Origin: an uncultured Lachnospiraceae bacterium
GTDB lineage: Bacteria > Bacillota > Clostridia > Lachnospirales > Lachnospiraceae
DNA length: 64,000 nucleotides
Assembly (NCBI GenBank): GCA_947643615.1
Contig: CANRWO010000013.1
Location: 16,033-80,032, forward strand
Direction of reading: 5' to 3'
The notes under the pieces were generated by a model. It had not been told where the DNA came from and made no database searches. It was given only the letters and a program-made list of their open reading frames with translations. Both the position numbers and the translations under genes were made by a program. Shown in pieces: positions 28,782 to 36,867 of this stretch; the first letter of the stretch is position 1, and each line of letters begins with the position of its first letter.

Positions 28782-29814
28782 GCCGCCTCCTTTCTGCCAG
28801 AAACAAGCCTGCCCCTACCAGCAGACAGGCCCCCAGTCCGTAAAATGTCCACAGGATACACGCTTCCGCCAGAATGCACAAAACTGCCGTCAGCCATCTT
28901 TTCCTGAGACAAAGTGATATCAGATAGGGTATGAGGACCAGGTTCCTTATGGCCGCTCCGCGGTAACCACAGTAAAGCAGGTTAAACCCATCCATGCTGT
29001 ACAAACCGCTCCCTGTCCACATAATAATCACTATGATTATCAAAAAACAGGTTCTATTTTTCCTATTTTCCGGAAACAGGCACTTCCCGATACAGAAAAA
29101 GGCTGCATAACTGCTCACAAAAACCCATATCGGAGCCACCATTGTCACTACGCTTTCAGGGGACATCCCCCACAGCCTGCACAAGATTCCGTACAGGGTA
29201 GGCAGACAAAGGATCTTCAACCTGGATGGGATACCCGTGGCATATGCATACCCTGTCATGGGATCCACTTGGTAAATGCCGTCCGTCTGCAGGAAGCTGC
29301 CCACTGTCTCTACCGTCATATCTCCCTTTGTATACACACCCCCGTTGAACAGAAGCCATGCCATCTGTGCTGCCACAAGGGCCCAAAAAATCACCAGCAA
29401 AATCCTGTCAGCAAAATCAGCCCTTTTCACCTTTTTTGTCCCTGTGGCCTTCTCCCTGCATTTACCCTTCCTGTGTGTAAATCCGTAAAAAAGGAACAGC
29501 ACTGCCGCAAAAAGCAACGCCGCCCCCATGATACTTATGAAAAAAACCGTACAACGGGAAAAAGACTGCCCGGTAAATACGGTTGCCACATGAACCGTTA
29601 CCGCCAGTCCTATCAAAACCAAATTACCTATAAGCAGCGCATCTGCGCCATATAGCCTGCGTTCCCCGCCCTTCTTTCCTGGAAGCGTTTCCCTAAGTCT
29701 CTTTCTGGCGGCATATTTTTCTCCAAAAGAAAAAAGAATCAGCATGCCGCTTCCCAAGAAACCGCAAATGCACAAAATAGCCAGTGCCAGCATTAATACC
29801 GGTATAAAATTCAT
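28762..29814 (-). CDS. Multi-pass membrane protein of unknown function
   Basis: A 350-residue protein with about nine or ten hydrophobic segments and a basic loop around residues 120-135. Its composition and place in a polysaccharide locus resemble membrane transferase-like or DUF6077-like proteins, but no motif is decisive. It ends by overlapping the next gene by 20 bases. Confidence 0.65.
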   Translation of the reverse strand: MNFIPVLMLALAILCICGFLGSGMLILFSFGEKYAARKRLRETLPGKKGGERRLYGADALLIGNLVLIGLAVTVHVATVFTGQSFSRCTVFFISIMGAALLFAAVLFLFYGFTHRKGKCREKATGTKKVKRADFADRILLVIFWALVAAQMAWLLFNGGVYTKGDMTVETVGSFLQTDGIYQVDPMTGYAYATGIPSRLKILCLPTLYGILCRLWGMSPESVVTMVAPIWVFVSSYAAFFCIGKCLFPENRKNRTCFLIIIVIIMWTGSGLYSMDGFNLLYCGYRGAAIRNLVLIPYLISLCLRKRWLTAVLCILAEACILWTFYGLGACLLVGAGLFLAERRRRGGGAS

Positions 29815-29869
29815 AATTACTCCAATCGCAGTAAAAGAGCGAACTGATACTTTTTATAGTTGGTTTCCG

Positions 29870-30247
29870 TTACATAGCCTTGAAATCCAGACGAACTTTA
29901 TCAGCGATACGTGCTATATACTCGCTGTTAGTAGGTCTTGTCCTGCCTGAGCAAACTGAATAACCGAACATTCTCTCAAAAGTATCAGTATTACCTCTTG
30001 TCCAAGATACTTCAATGGCATTACGTATTGCACGCTCTACCTTCTGATCCGTAGTACGAAAGCGTCTGGCAATGGTAGGGTAGAGAAGCTTTGTAACTCT
30101 GCTTACCACTTCCATGTCTCTTCCGGACAGCATGATTGCATCCCTCAGATATTGATACCCTTTTAAATGTGCAGGTACTCCAATGTCCAACATAATATCG
30201 GTAATATATCTCTCTAAATCACAATCTTTAACGGTATTAATCTCCAA
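29870..30247 (-). CDS. Stand-alone Spo0A C-terminal DNA-binding domain protein
   Basis: The protein is essentially only the Spo0A effector domain: DIGVPAHLKGYQYLRDAI, the recognition-helix region KVERAIRNAIEVSWTRGN, and SGRTRPTNSEYIARIADK. There is no receiver domain, so it is not controlled by the phosphorelay in the usual way. I chose a TTG start with AAGGGG seven bases upstream; a GTG nine codons earlier (30274) is an alternative. It lies between the GtrB-like gene and membrane protein genes of the polysaccharide locus and may regulate it. A Spo0A-box-like site lies in its own upstream region. Confidence 0.88.
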   Translation of the reverse strand: MEINTVKDCDLERYITDIMLDIGVPAHLKGYQYLRDAIMLSGRDMEVVSRVTKLLYPTIARRFRTTDQKVERAIRNAIEVSWTRGNTDTFERMFGYSVCSGRTRPTNSEYIARIADKVRLDFKAM

Positions 30248-30288
30248 ATGAATTCCCCTTTCTATGTCGATCACCGCTCTTTACTGCG

Positions 30289-30345
30289 ATTGCATGACTA
30301 ATTTTACCATATATGTCGAGATCTGGAAAGTTTTCTACCCGCTAA
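30289..30345 (-). promoter_or_regulatory. Candidate promoter with Spo0A-box-like site for the Spo0A-domain gene
   Basis: On the minus strand TTTCCA and TAAAAT are 17 bases apart, with a TG dinucleotide before the -10 box. Between them the plus strand reads TGTCGAG, six of seven bases of the Spo0A box TGTCGAA. Another six-of-seven match, TGTCGAT, lies near the GTG at 30274. If bound, the gene would repress itself. Pattern match only. Confidence 0.35.
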
Positions 30346-30373
30346 GATTCTGTTAAGATACGATATGTTGTAG

Positions 30374-31303
30374 TTATATTTTTTCTTTTACTAGATATAT
30401 GGGGCGACGCTTTACCTCCATATAAGTTTTGGCAAGGTATTGTCCCAAAATCCCAGTGCAAAAAAACTGTACTCCACCGATCAACAGCATAATACATACC
30501 TGGGATGCCCAACCGGACACCGGATCCCCAAAGATCAGCTTCCGCACTATCACGAAAATAATCATGGCAAACGCCAGGAAACAGAATAATACGCCCATTA
30601 CAGAAGCCAGCATCAGCGGCACCGTGGAAAATGCCGTAATACCGTCTACGGAATAGACCAGCAGCTTCCAGAAATTCCACTTGGTCTCCCCTTTTGCCCT
30701 CTCCACATTTTCGTACTCCAGCCATTTTGTACGAAAACCTACCCAGCCGAATATCCCTTTGGTAAACCGGTTATATTCATGCATGGCCAGGATTGCATCC
30801 ACCATCTGCCTGGTCATCAGGCGGTAGTCCCTGGCACCGTCCATGATTTCCGTCCTTGATATCTTTTTCATCAAACGGTAAAACATCCTGGCAAAGAAAC
30901 TCCTCACCGGCGGTTCACCCTTACGGCTGACCCTTCTGGTAGCGACAGAATCATAACCCTGCTTTATATAGGAAAACATCTCTGGCAACAGGGATGGCGG
31001 ATCCTGCAGGTCCACATCCATCAGTACCACATAATCCCCCCCTGCATTTTCCAATCCTGCGTACATGGCAGCTTCCTTGCCGAAGTTCCTGGAAAAAGAC
31101 AACAGATGCACACGTTCGTCCCGTTGGATCAGCTTTTTCACCTCTGCCACGGTACCGTCCCTGGAGCCGTCATCCACAAATAGCAACTCCAGTTCCACGT
31201 TTTCCTCTGCAAAAAATGGATCGTTCTTGATAAGCTCCGTGTAAAACAGCTCCACATTTTCCTCTTCATTATAGCAGGGGACAATCACGCTCAATAACCC
31301 CAT
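30374..31303 (-). CDS. GtrB/DPMS-like membrane GT2 glycosyltransferase
   Basis: A 309-residue protein: GT2 domain with LSVIVPCYNEEENV, LFVDDGSRDGT, and DVDLQDPP as the metal motif, then two C-terminal transmembrane helices (about 230-255 and 265-290). This is the layout of polyprenyl-phosphate hexosyltransferases (GtrB, ArnC, dolichol-phosphate mannose synthase), which load a sugar onto undecaprenyl phosphate for later transfer outside the cell. It would be the first gene of the minus-strand polysaccharide locus. Confidence 0.9.
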   Translation of the reverse strand: MGLLSVIVPCYNEEENVELFYTELIKNDPFFAEENVELELLFVDDGSRDGTVAEVKKLIQRDERVHLLSFSRNFGKEAAMYAGLENAGGDYVVLMDVDLQDPPSLLPEMFSYIKQGYDSVATRRVSRKGEPPVRSFFARMFYRLMKKISRTEIMDGARDYRLMTRQMVDAILAMHEYNRFTKGIFGWVGFRTKWLEYENVERAKGETKWNFWKLLVYSVDGITAFSTVPLMLASVMGVLFCFLAFAMIIFVIVRKLIFGDPVSGWASQVCIMLLIGGVQFFCTGILGQYLAKTYMEVKRRPIYLVKEKI

Positions 31304-31644
31304 ATCTCACTCATCACTTTCTTTTGATTTATTAACAGTATACTATTCTCCCCTTCAATTCGCAAGCTAAAACCAAATTAGACAGAAATTCCTTCTGCAA
31401 CAGACCATCTATAGAAATGCAAAAACCCAACCACGCCGTTCATTACCGGAATCTCAATTTCACTGGCTGCCGGATCATACCGCCGGCAGTTTCTTTCCAT
31501 AAGCCGGAACCATATTGCAAAAATACCAATTCCCCATGTCGTTTCGGTTTTGTCACACAAAAACAACGTGAAAGCACCTCGCGGCAACAGCGAGTGAACA
31601 GTAACGAATTGTTGTCACAAAATTCTTAATTTTCCTGTCAATTA
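31304..31644. other. Intergenic region, no supported gene
   Basis: Between the divergent GtrB-like gene and the promoter of the DUF3048 unit. Short open frames exist on both strands (for example 31378-31587, minus) but none has a good ribosome binding site or family features. Confidence 0.4.
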
Positions 31645-31673
31645 ATGACCTTTTCTCCCACATGTGTTATAAT
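31645..31673 (+). promoter_or_regulatory. Promoter for the repeat leader and DUF3048 gene
   Basis: ATGACC at 31645-31650, a 17-base spacer, and a perfect TATAAT at 31668-31673 preceded by TG one base away. Transcription would begin near 31680, about 490 bases upstream of the DUF3048 start, so the hairpins and repeats that follow would be transcribed. Confidence 0.6.
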
Positions 31674-31695
31674 GTTCGAAAAGGGCAGAGCCAGG

Positions 31696-31746
31696 CCATC
31701 GCAAAAGGGGATGCGGAGCTCGCTCCGACAGCCATTTTTGCGATGG
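31696..31746 (+). ncRNA. Leader hairpin 1
   Basis: CCATCGCAAAA at 31696-31706 pairs with TTTTGCGATGG at 31736-31746. A nested stem, CGGAG at 31714-31718 with CTCCG at 31723-31727, lies inside. It begins about 20 bases after the predicted transcription start. No T-run follows, so it is not a simple terminator. Confidence 0.5.
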
Positions 31747-31763
31747 TATGGCGAGCGAAGCGA

Positions 31764-31790
31764 CCCCGAAAAACCATTGGTTTTTCGGGG
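31764..31790 (+). ncRNA. Leader hairpin 2
   Basis: CCCCGAAAAACC pairs perfectly with GGTTTTTCGGGG across a three-base loop (12 base pairs). On neither strand is it followed by a T-run, so I do not call it a terminator. It directly precedes the tandem repeat array. Confidence 0.55.
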
Positions 31791-31800
31791 TTCTGCCCGG

Positions 31801-32141
31801 CAATAGTGCGGAGCAGCCGCAATAATGCGGAGCAATGGCAATAACGCGGGAGCAGCCGCAATAGTGCCGGAGCAATGGCAATAGCGCGGAGCAGCCGCAA
31901 TAGTGCCGGAGCAGCCGCAATAGTGCGGAGCAGCTGCAACATGCGGAAGCAACGCAATAGCGCGGAGCAGCCGCAATAATGCGGAAGCAACGCAATAGTG
32001 CGGAACAGCCGCAATAGTGCGGAGCAATGGCAATAGCGCGGGAGCAATGGCAATAGCGCAGAGCAATGGCAATAGTGCCGGAGCAATGGTAATGGCGCCA
32101 GGCCAACGGACAAAGCGCCGGAGCAGCCGCAAAATAGCCGG
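31801..32141 (+). repeat. Tandem array of about 17 GGA-containing 19-20 bp units
   Basis: Units follow the consensus CAATAGTGCGGAGCAGCCG with variants ending AATGG or AACG and lengths of 18-20 bases. About 15 of 17 units keep a GGA. In several places neighbouring halves pair (CCGCA with TGCGG, or GGCA with TGCC), so the RNA could fold into a series of small hairpins. Unit length is not a multiple of three and TAG stops occur on the plus strand, so it is not coding in the direction of transcription. It ends 30 bases before the DUF3048 start codon. Confidence 0.85.
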
Positions 32142-32171
32142 GTTTCTGCCAAGAGACATAGGAGAATTACC

Positions 32172-33323
32172 ATGAGAAGAACAAAAATATGGCTGGCGGC
32201 AGCGGCAGCAGTTATTATGTTGTGCGCCTGCGGCCAGGATTTGGAAAGTCCCGTTATTACGGATGACGACCCGTCGCCTACACCGATCCAGTCCATCCAG
32301 CCTACTACCACAGTACCGGAATCCATACCTGCAAACATCGTTACAGAGGATGATTCACAGCCGCCCCGTGCCGGCATGGTACGCAGCCGCCTTACCAATG
32401 AATGGGTGGATCAAAGTGTGGCAAATACACGGCCAGTAGCCGTTATGATCCCTAATGAGAACTCTGCCATACCCCACTACAGCCTTTCCGATGCGTCCAT
32501 CATCTATGAAGCAAACGTGGAAGGGCGTATGTCAAGAATGATGGCCATTTACGAAGACTGGCAGAACTTGAATAAAATTGGCAATATCCGCAGCCTTCGA
32601 ACTTATTACGCATATTGGGCGTTTGAATGGGATGCGTTTATTGTCCATTACGGCGGTCCCTATTTCATAAACGATTTGATGGCAGAATCCACTACCCAGC
32701 ACATAGACGGCAATCTGGACAGTGACAGCGCTGCTTTTTACCGGGATCCAAGCCGTGTTATGCCCCATAATGGGTATGCCACCGGCGCCGGCCTGGCGAA
32801 AGTCATCCAACAGAAAGGTTATTCCCTTTCTTACAGAGGTTTGACTGACAGCTATCATTACAATTTTACTACAAAATCCAGTCCCAATGCCTTGACCCAA
32901 TATGGCAGTGAAGCTAAAAATGCAACCTATATTGATATGTCAGGCTGCTATCCCCTGACTCGCTGTTATTTTGAATATAATGAAAATGATGGCCTGTATT
33001 ACCGCTCCCAGCATCTTTCAGGCAGCACCGACGGCCCCCATATCGACGGCTCGAACAACGAACAGCTCACCTTTAAAAATATTTTGGTGCAATATGTAAA
33101 ATACGAAGAACTGGCTGGCGGATACCTGGTTTTCCAATGCCATGACACTACCAGGGATGGTTGGTATTTTACTAACGGCCGGGGGATACACATTAACTGG
33201 GAAAAAACATCTGATTACGGCGCCACAAGGTATTATGACGATTATGGAAATGAAGTCCTGATGAATACGGGAAAAACCATGATCTGTATTGTGGAAGAGG
33301 GAGATTCTTTTACCGCCCGATGA
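32172..33323 (+). CDS. DUF3048 (YerB-like) lipoprotein
   Basis: A 383-residue protein with a signal peptide and lipobox IMLCAC (Cys about residue 20), a short acidic Pro-Thr linker, then the DUF3048 pattern: ARPVAVMI-like TRPVAVMIPN, SDASIIYEANVEG, IGNIRSLRTYY, IVHYGGP. The C-terminal half (about 255-380) is the second conserved part of the family. It sits outside the membrane, anchored by lipid. Function in Bacillus YerB is not established. AGGAG lies seven bases before the ATG. It is the only plus-strand gene between the polysaccharide locus and leuA. Confidence 0.9.
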   Translation: MRRTKIWLAAAAAVIMLCACGQDLESPVITDDDPSPTPIQSIQPTTTVPESIPANIVTEDDSQPPRAGMVRSRLTNEWVDQSVANTRPVAVMIPNENSAIPHYSLSDASIIYEANVEGRMSRMMAIYEDWQNLNKIGNIRSLRTYYAYWAFEWDAFIVHYGGPYFINDLMAESTTQHIDGNLDSDSAAFYRDPSRVMPHNGYATGAGLAKVIQQKGYSLSYRGLTDSYHYNFTTKSSPNALTQYGSEAKNATYIDMSGCYPLTRCYFEYNENDGLYYRSQHLSGSTDGPHIDGSNNEQLTFKNILVQYVKYEELAGGYLVFQCHDTTRDGWYFTNGRGIHINWEKTSDYGATRYYDDYGNEVLMNTGKTMICIVEEGDSFTAR

Positions 33324-33354
33324 GTGCCGTGCGCCGCCAGGCGCACCCTAAAAA

Positions 33355-33387
33355 GAAAACGGCATGAAAATTCATGCCGTTTTTTTG
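33355..33387. terminator. Intrinsic terminator, probably bidirectional
   Basis: AAAACGGCATG pairs with CATGCCGTTTT across a six-base loop and is followed by a T-run on the plus strand. The A-run on the other side makes it a terminator on the minus strand too. It separates the convergent DUF3048 and leuA genes. Confidence 0.9.
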
Positions 33388-33417
33388 TATAAAAATATTT
33401 GACAAATGAAAGCCGCC

Positions 33418-35106
33418 TTATGATTTAACTACGTCCAATCGGTTTACAGCAGAGAAAATAGCTCTCACGGATGCCCTGGTAATATTGGAGCTGACGCCTA
33501 CACCATAAGTAACCCTTCCGGATTCTCCGTCCAACAGATGGATATAGGCCGCTGCCTGGGAGTTTGCACCGCTTTGCAGCGCATGCTCTTCGTAATCCAG
33601 AACTTTGACCATCAACCCCAATTCATGGTTCAACCCCCTCTGCACTGCGTCGATAGGGCCGTTCCCCACTGCCTCAAACTTCTTTGGCACACCGTGATCC
33701 GTATACTCAACAATCACCTTTGTATCGAACTGCGTCTTTATCTCTCCGCTGATATCATGGATCTGCAGCTTGCGGAAGTGAACGGGTTCCTTTTTATCAA
33801 GATAGGTTTCCCTGAATGCATCCATAATCTGGTCAGGAGACACCTCACCCTGCTTCTCGGATATTTCCTGAATCACATTTGCAAATTCCTTGTGCATGGC
33901 CTTAGGCAGCTTAAATCCAAAATACGTATCCATAATAAAGGCAACGCCGCCCTTCCCGGACTGTGAATTAATACGCACAATGGGTTCATACTCACGGCCA
34001 ATATCAGCCGGGTCTATCGGCAGATAAGGCACCCGCCAGACCTCGCTGTTCCGCTCTCTCATGGCCTGCACACCTTTATTGATAGCATCCTGGTGGGAAC
34101 CGGAAAAAGCGGTAAACACCAGTTTGCCTGCATAGGGATGCCTGGGATGGACAGGCAGCTTACAGCAGCGTTCGTAAATTTCTATAATATCATTGACCCG
34201 ATCCAGATTCAGTTCGGGATCAATACCCTGCGAAAACATATTGTACGCAATGTTAATGATATCCACATTGCCGGTGCGCTCCCCGTTGCCAAACAACGTG
34301 CCCTCCACGCGGTCCGCCCCGGCAAGCATAGCCATCTCTGCGCTGGCCACACCAGTTCCCCGGTCATTATGGGGGTGCACACTGACAATAATACTTTCCC
34401 GGTTATCCAAGTGCTTGATCATCCACTCAATCTGATCCGCATACACATTCGGAGTGTTCATCTCTACCGTGGATGGCAGATTAATGATCATTGGCTCGTG
34501 AGGCGTGGGCTGCCATGCCTGGGACACTGCATTGCAAATCTCCAACGCGTAGTCAAGTTCCGTCCCTGTAAAGCTTTCCGGGGAATATTCCAAAATAATC
34601 TTCCCCGGAAACTTGGCCGCCCTCTCCTTCACCATCTTTGTCCCTTTAACCGCAATGTCCGTTATATGTTCTTTGTCCATATGGAATACCACATCGCGCT
34701 GTAAGGTAGATGTGGAATTATAAATATGGACAATGGCCTGCTTACAGCCTTCAATCGCCTCAAATGTCCTGTCGATCAACTCTTCACGGCACTGCGTCAG
34801 CACCTGTACCACTACATCATCCGGTATCAGCTTTCTCTCCACTAATTGACGAAGAAAGTCATATTCGATCTGGCTGGCCGCCGGAAATCCGATCTCAATC
34901 TCCTTGAACCCCAGTTCAATCAGGAATTGGAACATTTCAATTTTCTCGTTCACCAGCATAGGGTCGATCAGCGCCTGGTTTCCGTCTCGCAGATCTACGC
35001 TACACCATACGGGAGCTTTTGTGATTTCCCTGTTAGGCCACTCTCTCTCCGGATAATCAACGACAGGATTCTTTTGATACTTTTTGTAATTCAACATACC
35101 GACCAT
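33418..35106 (-). CDS. leuA: 2-isopropylmalate synthase (long LeuA2 type)
   Basis: A 562-residue DRE-TIM metallolyase: VDLRDGNQALIDPM near residue 37, EIEIGFPAAS, VSVHPHNDRGTG for metal binding, GNGERTGNVD, then a C-terminal LeuA regulatory domain from about 430. It condenses 2-oxoisovalerate with acetyl-CoA in leucine synthesis and is normally inhibited by leucine through the C-terminal domain. The start ATG overlaps the HPr stop as TAATG. The other leu genes are not in the window. Confidence 0.95.
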   Translation of the reverse strand: MVGMLNYKKYQKNPVVDYPEREWPNREITKAPVWCSVDLRDGNQALIDPMLVNEKIEMFQFLIELGFKEIEIGFPAASQIEYDFLRQLVERKLIPDDVVVQVLTQCREELIDRTFEAIEGCKQAIVHIYNSTSTLQRDVVFHMDKEHITDIAVKGTKMVKERAAKFPGKIILEYSPESFTGTELDYALEICNAVSQAWQPTPHEPMIINLPSTVEMNTPNVYADQIEWMIKHLDNRESIIVSVHPHNDRGTGVASAEMAMLAGADRVEGTLFGNGERTGNVDIINIAYNMFSQGIDPELNLDRVNDIIEIYERCCKLPVHPRHPYAGKLVFTAFSGSHQDAINKGVQAMRERNSEVWRVPYLPIDPADIGREYEPIVRINSQSGKGGVAFIMDTYFGFKLPKAMHKEFANVIQEISEKQGEVSPDQIMDAFRETYLDKKEPVHFRKLQIHDISGEIKTQFDTKVIVEYTDHGVPKKFEAVGNGPIDAVQRGLNHELGLMVKVLDYEEHALQSGANSQAAAYIHLLDGESGRVTYGVGVSSNITRASVRAIFSAVNRLDVVKS

Positions 35107-35369
35107 TATTCTCCTAATCCGCTCTCGACTGCCTGGACAAGAGTCTTGAGCGCCTCTGCTTCGTCCTCCCCCTCACAGACGAATTCGATTTCATCCCCAC
35201 ACTTGACACATGCTCCCAACACACTTAATACGCTTTTTGCATTTGCCGTACTGTCCTTAAACGAAAAGGTGATCAATGACTTGAACTGCATTGCCTCTTT
35301 GCAAAGGATCCCCGCTGGTCTCAGATGCAAGCCGGTAGGATTTTTAATCACTACTTTCTGACTTACCAT
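35106..35369 (-). CDS. ptsH: HPr-family phosphocarrier protein
   Basis: From MVSQKVVIKNPTG the protein is 87 residues, the standard HPr length. His15 lies in TGLHLRPAG, the site phosphorylated by enzyme I, and Ser46 lies in NAKSVLSVLG, the site of HPr kinase in Gram-positive bacteria. A 19-codon longer frame was rejected because GGAGG lies seven bases before the chosen ATG. It overlaps leuA by one base, so the two are co-translated. No other PTS gene is nearby, so a role in regulation and not transport alone is possible. Confidence 0.9.
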   Translation of the reverse strand: MVSQKVVIKNPTGLHLRPAGILCKEAMQFKSLITFSFKDSTANAKSVLSVLGACVKCGDEIEFVCEGEDEAEALKTLVQAVESGLGE

Positions 35370-35403
35370 AACCTTCCCTCCAATTTCCATTACTGCTTTT
35401 TTA

Positions 35404-35432
35404 ACTATAGCATGATTGCCAGGCAATCACAA
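35404..35432 (-). promoter_or_regulatory. Promoter for HPr-leuA
   Basis: TTGTGA at 35432-35427 and TATAGT at 35409-35404, spaced by 17 bases, with TG one base before the -10 box. The predicted start of transcription is about 30 bases upstream of the HPr start codon. Confidence 0.65.
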
Positions 35433-35512
35433 GAGATTTTTGCCCAACTCTTTCCCGCTTACCGCTGCCATTTTGCATAATTGTAACACAGCAAAACGCA
35501 TTTGGGACTGAC

Positions 35513-36862
35513 TTAAAACATCACATCCTGAATCAGGTTGGCCAGCTTCTGCGCTTCCTCCTGTATAGCCTGCTGATCCTTGCCCTCGATCATAACGCGG
35601 ACCAACGGCTCCGTTCCGGATGGACGGATCAATACCCTGCCTTCTCCTGCAAATTTTGTCTCCAGAACTTTTATGGCATCCGCAACCTCTGGATATTCCA
35701 TATACTTATCCTTCTTATGGTTTGCCACCTTGGCATTTACCAGCGCCTGGGGTAATACTTCCATGACCTGTGCCAGCTCGGACAGGTTCTTTCCTGTGTC
35801 CGACATAACCTGCAGCAAATGCAGCGCACTGAGAAGGCCGTCCCCCGTGGTGTTTTCATCCAGGAAAATGATATGCCCCGACTGCTCTCCTCCTAGGCTT
35901 GCCCCCATTTCCTTCATGCGCTCCAGCACATATCGGTCGCCCACTTTCGTCTGTTCCAAGGTGATCCCGTTTTCCTTACACATAAGGAAAAACCCGAGAT
36001 TGCTCATAACAGTTGTTACAATTGCATCCTTTTTCAGCTTGCCCTGAGACTTCATATGGTTTCCCACAATAGCCATAATCTGATCTCCGTCCACGATTTT
36101 ACCGTTTTCATCCACCGCCAGCATTCTGTCCGCATCGCCGTCAAATGCAAGGCCAACCCTGGCCTTCTCATAAACGACCCTGGCCTGCAGCTCCTCCATA
36201 TGAGTGGAGCCACAATTGGCGTTAATGTTTGTGCCATCGGGATTATTATGGATTGCAACCACATTGGCGCCCAACTCTTTCAGCGCTTCTACCGAAGTAT
36301 AATAAGATGCCCCTTCCGCGCAATCCACTACAATCTTCATCCCGTCCAGATTGACCGGCACGGCATGGACCGCGTTATTTATGTATTCTTCCCTGGCATC
36401 CGTACGGTATTTTATTTTTCCTACACCGGGACCGATAGGGAATTTAATGCCCGACATATTGTCCCGAATCAGCATTTCTATCTCGTCTTCCATCTCATCC
36501 GGCAGTTTATAACCATTTTCATCGAAAAACTTGATGCCGTTAAATTCCACAGGATTGTGGGACGCCGAAATCACTACCCCAGCATCCACTCTGTACTTCT
36601 GTGTCAAGTATGCCACTGCCGGGGTAGGGATGACTCCTACATAAATGCAGTTGGCTCCCACCGAACATGCCCCTGCCATCAGTGCGTTGGCCAGCATATC
36701 ACCGGAAATACGTGTGTCACATCCCACCATGATTGTGGGTTTGTGTTCTTTCTCCTTCGTCAGTACATAGGCGCCTGCCTGCCCCAGCTGCATTGCCAGC
36801 GTGGGGGTCAATTCCTCATTTGCAATCCCTCTCACACCATCTGTTCCAAATAATCTTGCCAT
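35513..36862 (-). CDS. glmM: Phosphoglucosamine mutase
   Basis: A 449-residue protein: LFGTDGVRG at the N-terminus, the phosphoserine loop ISASHNP (Ser101), the metal-binding DGDADR near residue 245, and RPSGTEPLVRVM near the C-terminus. It interconverts glucosamine-6-phosphate and glucosamine-1-phosphate, feeding UDP-GlcNAc, the precursor both for peptidoglycan and for the UDP-GlcNAc-derived sugars made by region 1. It is last in the cdaA-cdaR-glmM order known from Firmicutes, where CdaA and GlmM interact. Confidence 0.96.
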   Translation of the reverse strand: MARLFGTDGVRGIANEELTPTLAMQLGQAGAYVLTKEKEHKPTIMVGCDTRISGDMLANALMAGACSVGANCIYVGVIPTPAVAYLTQKYRVDAGVVISASHNPVEFNGIKFFDENGYKLPDEMEDEIEMLIRDNMSGIKFPIGPGVGKIKYRTDAREEYINNAVHAVPVNLDGMKIVVDCAEGASYYTSVEALKELGANVVAIHNNPDGTNINANCGSTHMEELQARVVYEKARVGLAFDGDADRMLAVDENGKIVDGDQIMAIVGNHMKSQGKLKKDAIVTTVMSNLGFFLMCKENGITLEQTKVGDRYVLERMKEMGASLGGEQSGHIIFLDENTTGDGLLSALHLLQVMSDTGKNLSELAQVMEVLPQALVNAKVANHKKDKYMEYPEVADAIKVLETKFAGEGRVLIRPSGTEPLVRVMIEGKDQQAIQEEAQKLANLIQDVMF

Positions 36863-36867
36863 GTCTT

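Noticed and set aside
27918..29814. Frameshifted single membrane protein
   Set aside because: A proper ribosome binding site precedes the second gene, so two coupled genes are the simpler reading, although a split of an ancestral gene stays possible.
31378..31587. A 69-codon minus-strand frame upstream of the GtrB-like gene
   Set aside because: Looks partly protein-like, but no ribosome binding site, no recognised family, and the neighbouring frame is open too.
31764..31790. Intrinsic terminator
   Set aside because: The stem is strong but no T-run follows on either strand.
31801..32141. CRISPR array
   Set aside because: Units are adjacent and degenerate with no unique spacers, and no cas gene is nearby.
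31638..32398. Three overlapping minus-strand frames rich in Leu, Ala and Cys across the repeat array
   Set aside because: They arise because the repeat lacks stops on the minus strand in all frames; unit length is not a multiple of three and no ribosome binding site is seen.
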